Shown here: positions 10,354 through 21,000 of the stretch, piece by piece | Numbering within the stretch: position 1 is the stretch's first letter | Layout of the letters: the number at the start of each line of letters is the position of its first letter | Origin: UBA1926 sp002337215 | Lineage (GTDB): Bacteria > Planctomycetota > Phycisphaerae > Phycisphaerales > UBA1924 | Direction: 5' to 3' | NCBI GenBank assembly: GCA_963973795.1 | Contig: CAXBAF010000021.1 | Location: 8,059 to 72,058 of the forward strand | DNA: 64,000 nucleotides | Program-made: the position numbers and the translations under genes | The notes under the pieces: model-generated | What the model saw: only the letters and a program-made list of their open reading frames with translations | The model's database searches: none | Told to the model about the DNA's origin: nothing

Positions 10354-12270
10354 ATGAGATCCGCGTTCCGTTTGTGCGCGCTGCTCGCCTTCCTCGCGCT
10401 CTCGCTGCCGGCGCACCGCGCCGCCGCTCAGTGCAACGACTGCTGGCTCGAGGTGCAGGGCACCGAGATCGTCAACGCCCGGTCGGGCCAGCCCGTCCGT
10501 CTCCGCGCCGTGGGCCTGGGATACTGGCTGCTGCAGGAGGGCTACATGCTCAACCCCTCGGGCTGCAACGGCTGCCCGGGCACCCAGTGGCAGATGAAGC
10601 AGCAGTACCTCGACGAGGGCCAGACCATCGAGCAGGTCGAGGCCTTCTACCAGGCGTGGCGCGACAACTTCATCACCAAGGACGACATCGACTACATCGC
10701 CTCCCTCGGGTTCAACAGCGTCCGCCTGCCCATCCACTACGACCTGTTCCTGACCGACGAGCAGCGCGCCGTCCGGCACGGGGTGATCAACGATCTGTTC
10801 TTCGGCCACGACCAGTACAAGGCCGCCCTGCGGACATGGCTCGACAACGGCACGCTCGCGACCAGCCCCGACCTCGAGGGCTTCCGCATGATCGACCGGC
10901 TCGTCGAGTGGTGCGAGGACAACGGCATGTATGTCATCCTCGACATGCACGCGGCGCCCGGCGCCCAGGGCAGCGACATGCAGATCTCCGACGGGTTCTG
11001 GCCGAACAATCTCTGGGAGTTCCCGGTCTTCCAGGACACCCTCGACCGCATCTGGCTCGCGATCTCCGACCGCTACAAGGCGGAGCCCCGCATCGCGATG
11101 TACGAGTTCATCAACGAACCCAACAACGTCCCTGGGGGCGGCCCCCCGATCCGGGCGCTCACTCAGCGCCTGATCTCCACCGTCCGCAACAATGGGGACA
11201 ACCACATCCTCGGCATCCACGGCAACGGCTGGAGCAACGACTACAGCTCCATGCAGCCCTCCACCTTCACGCCCAACTGGGGGCTCGTCTACAACGCCCA
11301 CCGCTACTGGTTCGACCTCGACACCGAATGGACGCCAAGCGGCAACCCCAATGTCATCAACCGGCTGGGCAACATGCTCGCCTTCCGCGACCAGCACAAT
11401 GTCCCCATCTGGGTCGGGGAGACCGGCGAGAACAACAACGCCTGGCTCGCCCAGAACATCCAGAACCTTGAGACCGCGGGCATCGGCTGGTGCCACTGGA
11501 CCTACAAGCGGCACGACTGGCAGGAGAACGCCGCCCTCGCCCGCATCGGGGGCAGCTGGCCGACCGATGGTGCGTGGGCGATGCCGACCGTGCTCGATCA
11601 CATCCGCTTCGACCGCCTCATCCCCCATCCCAACACCCAGGCCGCGGTCACCGCGCTGCTCCCCGCGCCGGGGTCAACGGGCTGCTTCGTCGATTCCGGC
11701 ACGTGTGCCCCCGTCGGGCAGACCGTCTGGCTCCGCGGTAACAACGGCCAGTTCGTCTCCTCTGAGGGCGGGCAGAACCCCATGCGGTGCAACCGCGGCA
11801 TCGTAACCGACCGCGAGATGTTCACCATCGTCGACGCCGGCGGCGGCCTCGTCGCCCTCCGGGGCTCCAACGGCCTCTATGTCTCCTCCGAGGACGGCAA
11901 GGAGCCCATGCGCTGCGACCGTCCCTCCGTCGGGACCACGGAACGCTTCAACTGGATCGACTTGGGCAACGGCGCCATCGCGCTCCGCGGCAGCAACGGG
12001 CTCTTCGTCTCCTCAGAGAACGGCCTCGCCCCCATGATGTGCGATCGCGATATCCCCGATGCCTGGGAGTCATTCGGCTTCGGCACCGACTCCGAGTGCG
12101 ACGCCGACCTCGCCCTGCCCTACGGGCTGCTCGACTTGGCGGACATCAGCGCGTTCGTTGGCGGGTTCATCTCCCAGAACCAGACCGCGGACCTCGACGG
12201 CAGCGGCACCTTCGACCTGAGCGATATCACGATCTTCGTCGAGTCCTTCAACGCGGTCTGCCCGTTCTGA
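10354..12270 (+). CDS. Secreted GH5-family hydrolase with triple repeat module and dockerin-like tail
   Basis: The protein has 638 residues. A signal peptide covers about 1-25. A GH5 TIM barrel covers about 30-430, with acid/base Glu255 (FINEPNN) and nucleophile Glu356 (WVGETGE). Three repeats of about 40 residues at about 455-578 share the pattern LRG(S/N)NG..VSSE.G..PM.C(N/D)R, resembling fascin-like beta-trefoil carbohydrate-binding modules. Residues about 581-638 hold two dockerin-type half repeats (LDLADISAFVGGF and DLDGSGTFDLSDITIFVE), as in GC-type dockerin-anchored proteins of Phycisphaerae. It probably cleaves a beta-glucan at the cell surface. The start at 10354 gives a clean signal peptide and follows an AGGAG site. 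Confidence 0.9.
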   Translation: MRSAFRLCALLAFLALSLPAHRAAAQCNDCWLEVQGTEIVNARSGQPVRLRAVGLGYWLLQEGYMLNPSGCNGCPGTQWQMKQQYLDEGQTIEQVEAFYQAWRDNFITKDDIDYIASLGFNSVRLPIHYDLFLTDEQRAVRHGVINDLFFGHDQYKAALRTWLDNGTLATSPDLEGFRMIDRLVEWCEDNGMYVILDMHAAPGAQGSDMQISDGFWPNNLWEFPVFQDTLDRIWLAISDRYKAEPRIAMYEFINEPNNVPGGGPPIRALTQRLISTVRNNGDNHILGIHGNGWSNDYSSMQPSTFTPNWGLVYNAHRYWFDLDTEWTPSGNPNVINRLGNMLAFRDQHNVPIWVGETGENNNAWLAQNIQNLETAGIGWCHWTYKRHDWQENAALARIGGSWPTDGAWAMPTVLDHIRFDRLIPHPNTQAAVTALLPAPGSTGCFVDSGTCAPVGQTVWLRGNNGQFVSSEGGQNPMRCNRGIVTDREMFTIVDAGGGLVALRGSNGLYVSSEDGKEPMRCDRPSVGTTERFNWIDLGNGAIALRGSNGLFVSSENGLAPMMCDRDIPDAWESFGFGTDSECDADLALPYGLLDLADISAFVGGFISQNQTADLDGSGTFDLSDITIFVESFNAVCPF

Positions 12271-12291
12271 GTGCACGGAGCAGATGAGAGC

Positions 12292-12320
12292 AAAGAAAAC
12301 CGCCGCGATGTCGCGGCGGC
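12292..12320 (-). terminator. Terminator of tRNA-Val
   Basis: A strong hairpin (CCGCCGCGA / TCGCGGCGG) is followed, reading the minus strand, by GTTTTCTTTG directly downstream of the tRNA. It could also block read-through from the GH5 gene on the opposite strand. Confidence 0.8.
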
Positions 12321-12322
12321 AA

Positions 12323-12396
12323 TGGGCGTAACAGGACTCGAACCTGTGACCTCTGCTATGTGACAGCAGCGCTCTAGCCAACTGAGCTATACGCCC
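12323..12396 (-). tRNA. tRNA-Val (anticodon CAC)
   Basis: The minus strand folds as a 74-nt cloverleaf: acceptor GGGCGTA/TACGCCC with discriminator A, D arm GCTC/GAGC, anticodon stem CTGCT/AGCAG with loop GTCACAT, and T arm CACAGG with TTCGAGT. Anticodon CAC reads the Val codon GTG. CCA is not encoded. Confidence 0.95.
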
Positions 12397-12493
12397 GATC
12401 GGGCAAAGGCAGAGCCTCGCCCGCAGGCTAAAGAGGATATGCCAAGCGGCATCCGCGGGCAATCGTTCCCATGAAAGCTCGGGCCGACTGAAC

Positions 12494-12525
12494 AGAAAAA
12501 AACCCCGGCGTCATGCCGGGGTTTG
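12494..12525 (-). terminator. Terminator of the 12.6-kb VPLP-CTERM gene
   Basis: A perfect AACCCCGGC / GCCGGGGTT stem with a GTCAT loop is followed on the minus strand by a run of seven or more T and sits about 50 bases after the gene's stop. Confidence 0.85.
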
Positions 12526-12575
12526 AAACAGTATCGGATATGGCCAGTCGGCCCGGAATTTCACTAAGCCGCGGA

Positions 12576-13343
12576 TCAGCGACGGCGGCGGGTGCCCATC
12601 GCGATCAGGCCGAGCCCGGCCATCGCCGAGGCGGCAGGCAAGGGCACCGCGACAACATTGATCGTGATCGAGTTCTCGACCACAAGATCGCCCTCGGCGT
12701 TGTACGCCTCGAGCACGATCTCGTACTCACCGGCGAGCCGGCCGTCGAACGGGAAGCCGCTGCCGGCGTCGTCGAAGAACTCCATGTTCCAGGAGTTCTG
12801 GGCGATGTTGTTCGAGCCGATCAAGGACGCGTACTCGGCCGCGTCAGCAGCAGTGTCACCGTCACCGTTTCCGGTGCTGTTGGTGCCGATCGCGTGGTCC
12901 GCAAGTGTCTGGGAAATAGGATCGAACGCGAGGAAGTTGGTTCCGCTCCCCGGGTCAAAATCGATTTTGAGCATGTAGGAATAGTCGCTGAGGACTTCGC
13001 CGGACGTGCCCTCAAAGTCGCTGTTGACCGACCACTCGAAGTTCCAGGTCGCCGTCGAGGTCGAGCTGGGCGCGAAGCCGAAACCGGTGGGGGGCAGCCC
13101 GGCCTGGAAGGTGTACGAGCCATCGCCGTTGCTGTTGAAGATGTTCTGCGGCTGGTTGCTACCGTCGAAGCGAACCTTCGCCCGAAGACCGAGTTCGAGG
13201 CCGTTGTCCTGATTCACCGTGAAGCCGCCGTTCGCGTTGCCGTCGCCGAAGATCACGTCTCCGGTCACGTTCGCGTCGTACTGCGGCGCCGCGATCGCGG
13301 CACCCGATGCCACGACCATGCTCACTGCTGCTGTCTTCATCAT
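12576..13343 (-). CDS. Secreted VPLPA-CTERM (exosortase substrate) protein
   Basis: The product has 255 residues, with a short signal peptide (about 1-19), an Asn/Gly/Asp-rich beta-sandwich-like body, and the sorting signal VPLPAA followed by a hydrophobic stretch and GTRRRR at the extreme C-terminus. This is the three-part signal (VPLPA variant of PEP-CTERM) read by exosortases; the exosortase is encoded 23 kb away in this window. The body has NSNGDG and GNGDGD loops that may bind calcium. The start has a GGAGAA site 8 bases upstream; two adjacent ATGs are possible. The exact adhesive or structural role is unknown. Confidence 0.85.
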   Translation of the reverse strand: MMKTAAVSMVVASGAAIAAPQYDANVTGDVIFGDGNANGGFTVNQDNGLELGLRAKVRFDGSNQPQNIFNSNGDGSYTFQAGLPPTGFGFAPSSTSTATWNFEWSVNSDFEGTSGEVLSDYSYMLKIDFDPGSGTNFLAFDPISQTLADHAIGTNSTGNGDGDTAADAAEYASLIGSNNIAQNSWNMEFFDDAGSGFPFDGRLAGEYEIVLEAYNAEGDLVVENSITINVVAVPLPAASAMAGLGLIAMGTRRRR

Positions 13344-13501
13344 CTCAAGTTCTCCGTGGGTCGGTTCTGCGATCGGTGAGGGAGCGACGAGGTGCAGACC
13401 AGGTCCTCCCCCAAATGAGCGAGAACCTTAGCAGACTCAGCATTGGAACCCTACGGAAAAGACGCGATGTCGTGCGAATTGAGCGCTTCAGGGCACGAAA
13501 A

Positions 13502-16500
13502 TCAGTCAGAATCGAGCGTCTCTATGAGATTCTGCCACCGGTTTTGTGTCCTCGCGGAGGCCCCGTCGATTTGTGGATACCTCCGGATCAGCGATCGAAC
13601 TTCCTCCGCGCGTCTCAACTCGGCGAGCACCTCTCCCAATTCCACCACCACATCCGGTGTTGGGCCGGCGATCTCGAGCGCCGCCTCGAGCACCCGTGCC
13701 GAGTCTTCTAGCTCGCCGAGTCGGCGGTGAGCCACGCCCAGCGTGTGCCCGACCACACCGAGGTCCCGCGGCGGCGAGCCTTGAAGACGGCCAAGCCGCA
13801 TCGCCTCGCGAGCTTCGGCAAGCGCACGCTCGGGGTCCCCCAGTTCATTCGCAAGGGCCGACGCGAAGTTGTTCCTCAGCAAAGCCGAGTCCGGATAGTC
13901 CTTGACGAGCGACTCGTAGCGTTCCGTCGCGAGTCCGGTCTCACCGAGCAGTACCTCGATCGACGCGAGTTCCAGCTCGGGCACCAGCCGGTCCGCGCTC
14001 GACGCTGATGCGATCGCGTCGGTCAGCAATTCGGCCGCTCTCGTCGCATCGTGCCGATCGCCCGAGGAGCGAGCCATCGCAGCCCAGGCCCGTCCCAGCG
14101 TCTGCGCCCCGAGCTGATTCTGGTTCCGGTCTGCCGCGAGGGAAAGGGTGTCAGCCCGCACAAGCCAGTCGCGTCGCTGCGAGGCCGCGGAGCCGGGAGC
14201 AGCAAGGAACGCGTCGAGATAGAGACCCGCCGCCTCCTCAGGCATGCTGTTTTCGATTGCGCCGAGCAACCGGTCGGCCTCAGTCAGGCGGTCCGAAACC
14301 GCGAGCCCCGCGATCAGGATGCGCCGCGCCGCGAACGGCCCCGAACCAGATACGAGCCGGTCCCGGTGGGGGAGCAGCCAGTTCAGCGCCGCCTCTGCCC
14401 GGCCGCGCCGCGCTGCGATCTGCGACCGAAGAACATCAACTGCGAACGGATCACCACCGAGCTGAGTCGCGAGCCGGTTCGCTACGCTCTCCGCCTCGTC
14501 GAGTCGGCCCTGGGAGAGGTACAAGTCGCACAGTCGTTCGAACGGCCAGTTCAGCCTGGGCATTGCTTCGGCGGCGTCGCGCAGCGTGCGCTCCATCGCC
14601 GACTCATCACCCGCCGACGCCGCGAGCATCGCGAGCCACGCACGCGATTCGCGGCGAGCGGGTCCATCGGCACACTGCGCCCGGAGTTCGGCCAGCATCG
14701 AGTCGGCTCCGGTTTCGCCGAGCAGGAACGACTCGATCGCCTCGGCGATTCCTCCCATCGACTCGGTGTCCATCGTCCGGATCGCCGCGAACGCCCTGGT
14801 CAAACCAACGACCGACTCGTTGCGAACAACCGCGCCAGCCGGATCGGCCGCCTTCACCGCGGTCTCGATTCCCACTGCGAGCGCACGCACCGAGCGGTTG
14901 CTTCCTTCGGCCGTCGATTGGAGTTCGGCGCGGGCCTCGTCCCAGCGCCCGGCTTCGAGGAATGCGTGGGCAAGCATCATGGTCGTGATCTCATCACGGA
15001 TGCCCGAGGTGCGGATCTGCTCGATCGCCCGATCCCATGCCCCGACGCCGAGCAGCAGGCGAGCCAGATCAAGCCGAGTCTCGGGCGATTCCCCCCGAGC
15101 CCCGAGGTACGCTTTCACCGCCCCATCCACAAGCCCGGCCTCGAGCAGAACGCCGGTCCCGGCGGACACCGACGAAAGCTGGCGATCCGAGCCGACCAAC
15201 GACTCCGCGACAGCCGCCGCGTCGTCGGGCATCCCAAGCAGGGCGAAAAGCATCCCCAGATCTGCGAGATCCTCGGCTTGGCCGCCCCTTGCGAGCACCC
15301 GCCGGTCCGCGAGCGCGGCGTCGAGCCGACCAACCGACTGCAGCAGATCAGCGCGATGCCGCAGGGCATCGACCCGAAGTTGCTCCCACGGGATGGAGAG
15401 GAACGCGTCGAGCGCTCGGTTCGCCTCATCGCGATAACCGTGCGACAGCAAGTAGCGGACGAAGTCCGGGTAGTACGCCGCGTCGACCGTCGCCGCCCCG
15501 CGCAACGCCCGGGCCGCCTCTTCGGTCTCACCCGCCTCGTCGTACGCGATCGCCGTCAGGCGACGCACCGTCGCGATGTCGGGAGCCCGATCCTGGATCG
15601 CCCGCAGGCCGAGGATGGTCTTCGACAGGATCGCCGCCCGCTCTTCCGGGTCATCGGGGAGGAACGACAGATCCGCCCTGAGCGACGCGATCCGCCACTC
15701 CAGCGAGTCATCACCCGCGGCTTTTCGGAGTCTGGAAATAACTGACCGAACCGTTGGCTCGTCATCGCGAAGAACTACTGACTCGAGCGCCGCGTTCTGC
15801 ACGACAGCGGAAGAGGGATATTCGTCCGAGAGATCGCTCCAGATCCGAACCGGATCGCCGAGCCCGTTCTGTTCGAGATACGCCGCGCGGAGCAACGCGG
15901 TGCGCACCCGATCCTCGGGTGTCAGCACTTCCTCGCCCCGGTTGCTCAGCGCCGAGTCGTACACCGCGAGCCCTTCTTCGACCTCGCCTCCCAAGGCGAG
16001 CAACCGAGCCCGGGCCTCGATCAGATCCACCGACGATGACAACGCGTCTCCCGAGAGATCAAGGAGCGACGAGGCCAGAGAACGGTCGAACCGAGCGGTC
16101 AGCCGCACCAACTCCGCAAGGTCTGCATCGGCCGGTGCCTCCTCGAGATCGATCAGCCTCCTGGACTCGGCAAGTCCCTCGTCGCGCCGACCCACGAGCA
16201 GGAGCAGCCTTGCGTGCGTGGCAGTCAGAGTCGGGTCGTCGGGAGCCTGCGCGACCAGTGACTCAATCCGTTCGAGCTGGCCCATCGCCTCGCGCACCGA
16301 TCCAGTGCGTGACGTATCGCGAAGCCGGCGGTCGAGATAGCGATTCACAACCGCTTGCATAGCGGGGTCGTCCACGCCCCGCCGTTGAATCGCGTCGATT
16401 GTTCTGGAGGCCTCGTCGAGATCACCGAGAGCCACACGCAGATCCGCGATCGACAGCAGCAGCCGCAGCGGTACCGCACGCCCGTCCGATACGAGTCGGG

Positions 16501-17794
16501 CGTTTTCGCGTTCAAGCTCACTCAGCGCTGTCTCGCCCTGCCCGCCGGCCGCGAGCGCCGCGCTCCGGACAAACGCGACGAGCGACCGGTGATAGGTTCC
16601 TTTTTTGCGCACATCGAGCCCGGGTGCGAGCCGCGACGCATCGTCGAGGGCGTCGGATACCTCGCTCGGCGACCCGCCCTGTTCCGACACCTGCGAGGCG
16701 CGCACGACCGAGGCCCAGAACCGCGCCTCGGACGTCGTCCCGCTCGGCGCTGATCCGTTGTCATCGTCTGTCTGCATCAGGAAGATGCGCCACCCGACCG
16801 AGGCCGCGTCATCCGTCTCGGGGTCGATCGAGGCCACGATGGTCTTCGCACGCTGCGTGTCCAGCCTCCACCACGCGCTCCACGATTCGAGGGCGGCGTA
16901 CGCGGCGCCGAGAGAGCCGTCCTCGATGCGACGATCGACTGTTTCGGTGGCAAAGTCACGGAGTTCCGCGTCGCCCGTCCGCTCCGCCAAACGCCGGAGC
17001 AACGAGGTTGTCTCCGCCGCGACCAGCGGTGAGGCCTGGGGCATCTCCGCGGCCGTGCGTGCGGACGCAAGCGCGCGCGCGAAGCCGTCCTCCGATCCAA
17101 GTTCACCCGCCTCGGCGGCAGCCGACGCAATCCGGAGGTGGTAGACCACCTGGTCGCCGAGACGGGCGGTGAAACGCTCTGAGCGCAGGAACGCGTCGAT
17201 CTCCTCGGCCCCCGCGCCCTCAGCCGCGAGCACGGCGACCCGCGCAAGCGCGGAACGCAGGATGCCCGGGTACCGTTCGATGAACTCCTCTGCTGCCTCG
17301 CGTGCTTCCTCGAGGCGGTCGAGTCGGATCAGGCCGAAGACGCGAGCGTCGAGCGCCGCCTCGAAGGCCGGATCGATCCCGAGCGCACGCTCGCATGCGG
17401 AAAGCAGCTCGGTTTGCTGTTCCGTCGCCGCGTAGACAACGATTAGAAACTCGAGCGGCGCGATGCTCGACGGGTTGGCTTCGCTTGCTTGACGGACGGC
17501 CGAGGTGGCGCTCGCGAGGTGGCGAGCGTTCGGGAGCGGCAGGTTCAGTCGGCACTCCGCGTAGGCGAGCAAAGCCTTCTCGTCCCCCCGATATCGAGCG
17601 ACGTACGGCCCCAGGAGGTCGAGTCCTGCGGCGTACTCCCCAGATTCGGCGAGTCGAATGCCTTCCTCTCGCGACTCAAGGAGCGCACGATCCCGGGCTT
17701 GCCGTCGGAGGACAATCCCGCCGGCCGCGAGCGCGGTAATCAGGGCCACGCCGATGAGCAAGATGATCAGTCTTCGAATCCCGCGCGCGCTCAT
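13502..17794 (-). CDS. Giant membrane-anchored TPR protein (first copy)
   Basis: The product has 1,430 residues: an N-terminal MSARGIRRL positive patch and one transmembrane helix (about 9-32), then an all-helical array of tetratricopeptide-like repeats to the end. Helix pairs of the A.A.....G...EA type recur throughout. The positive patch suggests N-in orientation with the repeats on the outer side of the inner membrane. The ATG at 17794 was chosen over one 11 codons upstream because GGAG lies 8 bases before it and because the paralogue at 27-31 kb starts the same way (M-x-x-RGIRRL). TPR proteins of this type accompany exosortase and exopolysaccharide systems (PrsT-like). It is divergent from the NRPS gene. 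Confidence 0.82.
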   Translation of the reverse strand: MSARGIRRLIILLIGVALITALAAGGIVLRRQARDRALLESREEGIRLAESGEYAAGLDLLGPYVARYRGDEKALLAYAECRLNLPLPNARHLASATSAVRQASEANPSSIAPLEFLIVVYAATEQQTELLSACERALGIDPAFEAALDARVFGLIRLDRLEEAREAAEEFIERYPGILRSALARVAVLAAEGAGAEEIDAFLRSERFTARLGDQVVYHLRIASAAAEAGELGSEDGFARALASARTAAEMPQASPLVAAETTSLLRRLAERTGDAELRDFATETVDRRIEDGSLGAAYAALESWSAWWRLDTQRAKTIVASIDPETDDAASVGWRIFLMQTDDDNGSAPSGTTSEARFWASVVRASQVSEQGGSPSEVSDALDDASRLAPGLDVRKKGTYHRSLVAFVRSAALAAGGQGETALSELERENARLVSDGRAVPLRLLLSIADLRVALGDLDEASRTIDAIQRRGVDDPAMQAVVNRYLDRRLRDTSRTGSVREAMGQLERIESLVAQAPDDPTLTATHARLLLLVGRRDEGLAESRRLIDLEEAPADADLAELVRLTARFDRSLASSLLDLSGDALSSSVDLIEARARLLALGGEVEEGLAVYDSALSNRGEEVLTPEDRVRTALLRAAYLEQNGLGDPVRIWSDLSDEYPSSAVVQNAALESVVLRDDEPTVRSVISRLRKAAGDDSLEWRIASLRADLSFLPDDPEERAAILSKTILGLRAIQDRAPDIATVRRLTAIAYDEAGETEEAARALRGAATVDAAYYPDFVRYLLSHGYRDEANRALDAFLSIPWEQLRVDALRHRADLLQSVGRLDAALADRRVLARGGQAEDLADLGMLFALLGMPDDAAAVAESLVGSDRQLSSVSAGTGVLLEAGLVDGAVKAYLGARGESPETRLDLARLLLGVGAWDRAIEQIRTSGIRDEITTMMLAHAFLEAGRWDEARAELQSTAEGSNRSVRALAVGIETAVKAADPAGAVVRNESVVGLTRAFAAIRTMDTESMGGIAEAIESFLLGETGADSMLAELRAQCADGPARRESRAWLAMLAASAGDESAMERTLRDAAEAMPRLNWPFERLCDLYLSQGRLDEAESVANRLATQLGGDPFAVDVLRSQIAARRGRAEAALNWLLPHRDRLVSGSGPFAARRILIAGLAVSDRLTEADRLLGAIENSMPEEAAGLYLDAFLAAPGSAASQRRDWLVRADTLSLAADRNQNQLGAQTLGRAWAAMARSSGDRHDATRAAELLTDAIASASSADRLVPELELASIEVLLGETGLATERYESLVKDYPDSALLRNNFASALANELGDPERALAEAREAMRLGRLQGSPPRDLGVVGHTLGVAHRRLGELEDSARVLEAALEIAGPTPDVVVELGEVLAELRRAEEVRSLIRRYPQIDGASARTQNRWQNLIETLDSD

Positions 17795-18070
17795 GCCGTG
17801 TCTCCAGGGTGTCCTATCGCGCCTCATGGTACGGGTCGGGACCCGCGTCCTGCCGTTTGCGACCGCCCGACCCTATGGATCACGCTGTTATCGGGAGTTG
17901 CTTCACGGAACCATGCCGGCGGGGCGTGCCGGCTGGCTGACATCTGAGGGGAACGGGTCGCGTCTCGGCGAGCGAGAGATTCTGGTGGTCGATATCGGTC
18001 TGCGGGGTCGCATGCGGATCCCCCGGAGGATCTGTTCGGATATGGTTCTGAGGAAGCGGGGAGCGCGGTA

Positions 18071-21000
18071 ATGAGCGACGCGGGCCAACGCCCGAGAACG
18101 AATCGGGCCGGCGATGTCATCGCCCAGTTCGTTGCGCGCGCACACCAGCACCCGGACCGAATCGCGATCTTCGAGGACGCGGAGGCGATCACCTACGACG
18201 AACTCGAACGTCGCTCCCGCGCCGTCGCGGCGGGTCTTCAGCAGCGCGGCTTGGTGCCCGGGGACCGGGTCGTGGTGGCGCTCGGTCGTTCGATCGACTT
18301 TGTCACCGCGGTCCTGGGCGTGGTTCGGGCGGGCGCGGTGTACGTACCAGTCGATCCCTGCTGGCCCGCGGAGCGACGGCGCACGCTCGACCGCATCGCC
18401 GATCCGGCATTCACCGTTTCAGCCGGTGCTGGTGACGGTGCTGGGATTGGAGACGGTAATGAGTCGAGTTCCGTCGCGGAATTGGTTTCTGCGGGGCAGG
18501 GTCGAAGCGGGGTCTTTGACGACTCGTCCGCGAAGCCTGATGACCCGATCTATGTGATGTTCACCTCGGGGACCACGGGTGAGCCGAAGGGTGTTGTCGT
18601 CGCGCACCGGGCTGTCTCGCGTCTTGTGATCGACCCGGACTTCCTCGATACCGATGGCGAGCGCACGTGGCTCCATCTCGCGGCGACCTCGTTCGATGCG
18701 GCGACGCTCGAGATCTGGATGCCGCTCGTGCGAGGGCACGCGATCGCTGTGGTCCCCGACGCGGTCCCGTCGCTCGACCGGATCGCGGGGGTGATCGCGA
18801 CGCACGGGGTCACGGACGCGTGGCTCACCGCGTCGCTGTTCAACGCGATGGTCGATTTTCGCCTTGATGCGTTCGAGAACGTTCGGCAGGTGCTCACGGG
18901 CGGGGAGCGGATCTCGCCGGATCACGCGGGCCGATTCCTGGCTCAGTGGCCAGGTCTTCGGCTCATCAACGGGTACGGACCCACCGAGAACACGACGTTC
19001 ACCTGCTGTCACACGATCGACAGCGACGACACAAGCCGCCCGGAGGGCGTGCCGATCGGGCGTCCCATCCGTGGCACGCGGATTCGGATCGTCGATGCCG
19101 GCCTCAACGATGTCACGGACGGAACGCCCGGCGAACTCCTCGCGGGCGGCGAGGGCGTCGCGCTCGGCTATCTCGGCGACGACGACCTTACGGCGCGTCG
19201 TTTCGTCGAGCAGGGCGGCGAGACGTGGTATCGCACCGGAGATCTCGTCTGCCGGGACGGCCCGGATGAGCCGGTCGTGTATCTCGGGCGTCGGGATCGC
19301 CAGGTCAAGGTGCGCGGGCACCGAATCGAGCTCGACGAGGTCGAGCGCGTCCTATGCGAACACCCGGGCGTCGCGTCCGCCTTTGCCGCGGCGGTGGGGG
19401 AGCAGGCAGATGAGCGGGAACTCGTCGCGGCAGTCGAACTCGCACACGATGCCCCCGGATTCCCGATCGAGACCCTGCGGGTGTGGGCGTTGGACCGTGC
19501 GCCCAAGCCGATCGTTCCCGATCGGGTGATGGTGCTCGAACGGGTGCCGGTCGGTCCCAACGGGAAAGCGGATCGCGATGCGATCCGATCGCTGCTCACG
19601 GCAGGGCACGGCGATCGGGAGTCTGCACCCGCGGATCGGATCGCCGATTGGCAGGTTCCCGAGGAGGCTTGGCAACGCTTCGCATCGCTTGTCGCCGAGA
19701 CGCTTCCCGGTGCGCCGATATCACCCGATGATCGGTTTGTTGAGATCGGTGGGCACTCTTTGGCAGCGCTCCGCCTCGCGGCGGCGGTGCAGGCGCAGCA
19801 TCGCGTCGATCTCCCGCTCGCCGATATTCTGGGCCCGAAGCACCTCGGTGCGCTCGCGTTGACGCTCGATGGTTTGATGGAAGTCGAGCGGGCGACGCCG
19901 AGCACTGATGCGACGCCTCGGATCGAGGGCGATCCCCTGCGGGCGACTTCGATCCAGAGGCAGTTCTTCTTCGAGAACGCGGTCGATCCCACTGGGGTCG
20001 CGTATCTCGAGTTCGCGGGATTCGTCGTCGAATCCGGCGAGTTCTCGCCCGAGCGGATGGCCGATGCCTTTTCCCGGCTCGTCTCCCGGCATGAGGCGTT
20101 GCGGACGCGTCTCGTCCTGCGCGGCGATGCGCTGATCCAAGAGATCGATCCGGCGGGGTCTGATGCGATGCGGCGTGTTACCGTTCATCAGGATTTCGGA
20201 TCGACGCGTTCGGACGATCTTGCGTCGGTTCTGCGTGCCGCTGTATCCCGACCTTTCGATCTCGAGCACGAGTGGCCCGTTCGCCTCGACCTGTTCCAGA
20301 TCGAGAGAAGTGAATGGGCTGTTGTGCTTGCGTTCCAGCACATTGCGATCGACGAATGGTCACTCCGGATCGCGGCCGAGGAGCTCGCGTTGTTGTACGA
20401 CGATCCGGATGCGTCGCTCGAACCGGCGCCCCAGTATCTGAGCTACAGCCTTCAGGAGGCGGCAGGGATTGCCCGCGGACACGCCGAGCAGTCCGCGAAC
20501 CGCCTGATGACGATCGGCCGTCCGACGATGCAATTGGGCCGAGCGCCCGCACAGGCGATCGATCGAGCGATCGCGTGGCCCGATCGGGACGGGTGCCACG
20601 AGCTCTGTGCTCGACTCGGTGTGACGCCAACCGCGTTGAGTTGCGGGCTCTACGCCGCCGCGATTGCGAGCGTCACGGGGCTCGACCGCGTGGCGATCCT
20701 CACGCCTGTTTCGAGGCGTTTGGACCTCGGGCTGCAGCGCGTCGTCGGCTGCTGCAACATGATGCACGCGCTCGTCATCGACACACCGGATCCGGCGTCC
20801 GCGTCGGGGCTTGATCGCATCATCATCTCGGCGTCGTCGGCGATCGTGAACGCGTACACGGACGCGCCCGTTCCTTTCGACGCGGTGGCAAGGATCCTGC
20901 ACAAGCACGGTGTTCGCGACCACGCCGCCGTGCCCTTCGGGTTTGCATACGAGACAAATCCCCCGTTCTGCCCGGCGTTCTCGTCGATTCGTGTCAGGCC

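Noticed and set aside
14051..15745. Long plus-strand frame antisense to the first giant TPR gene
   Set aside because: Arg/Pro/Ser-rich shadow translation without domain features, whereas the minus-strand TPR protein has a paralogue.
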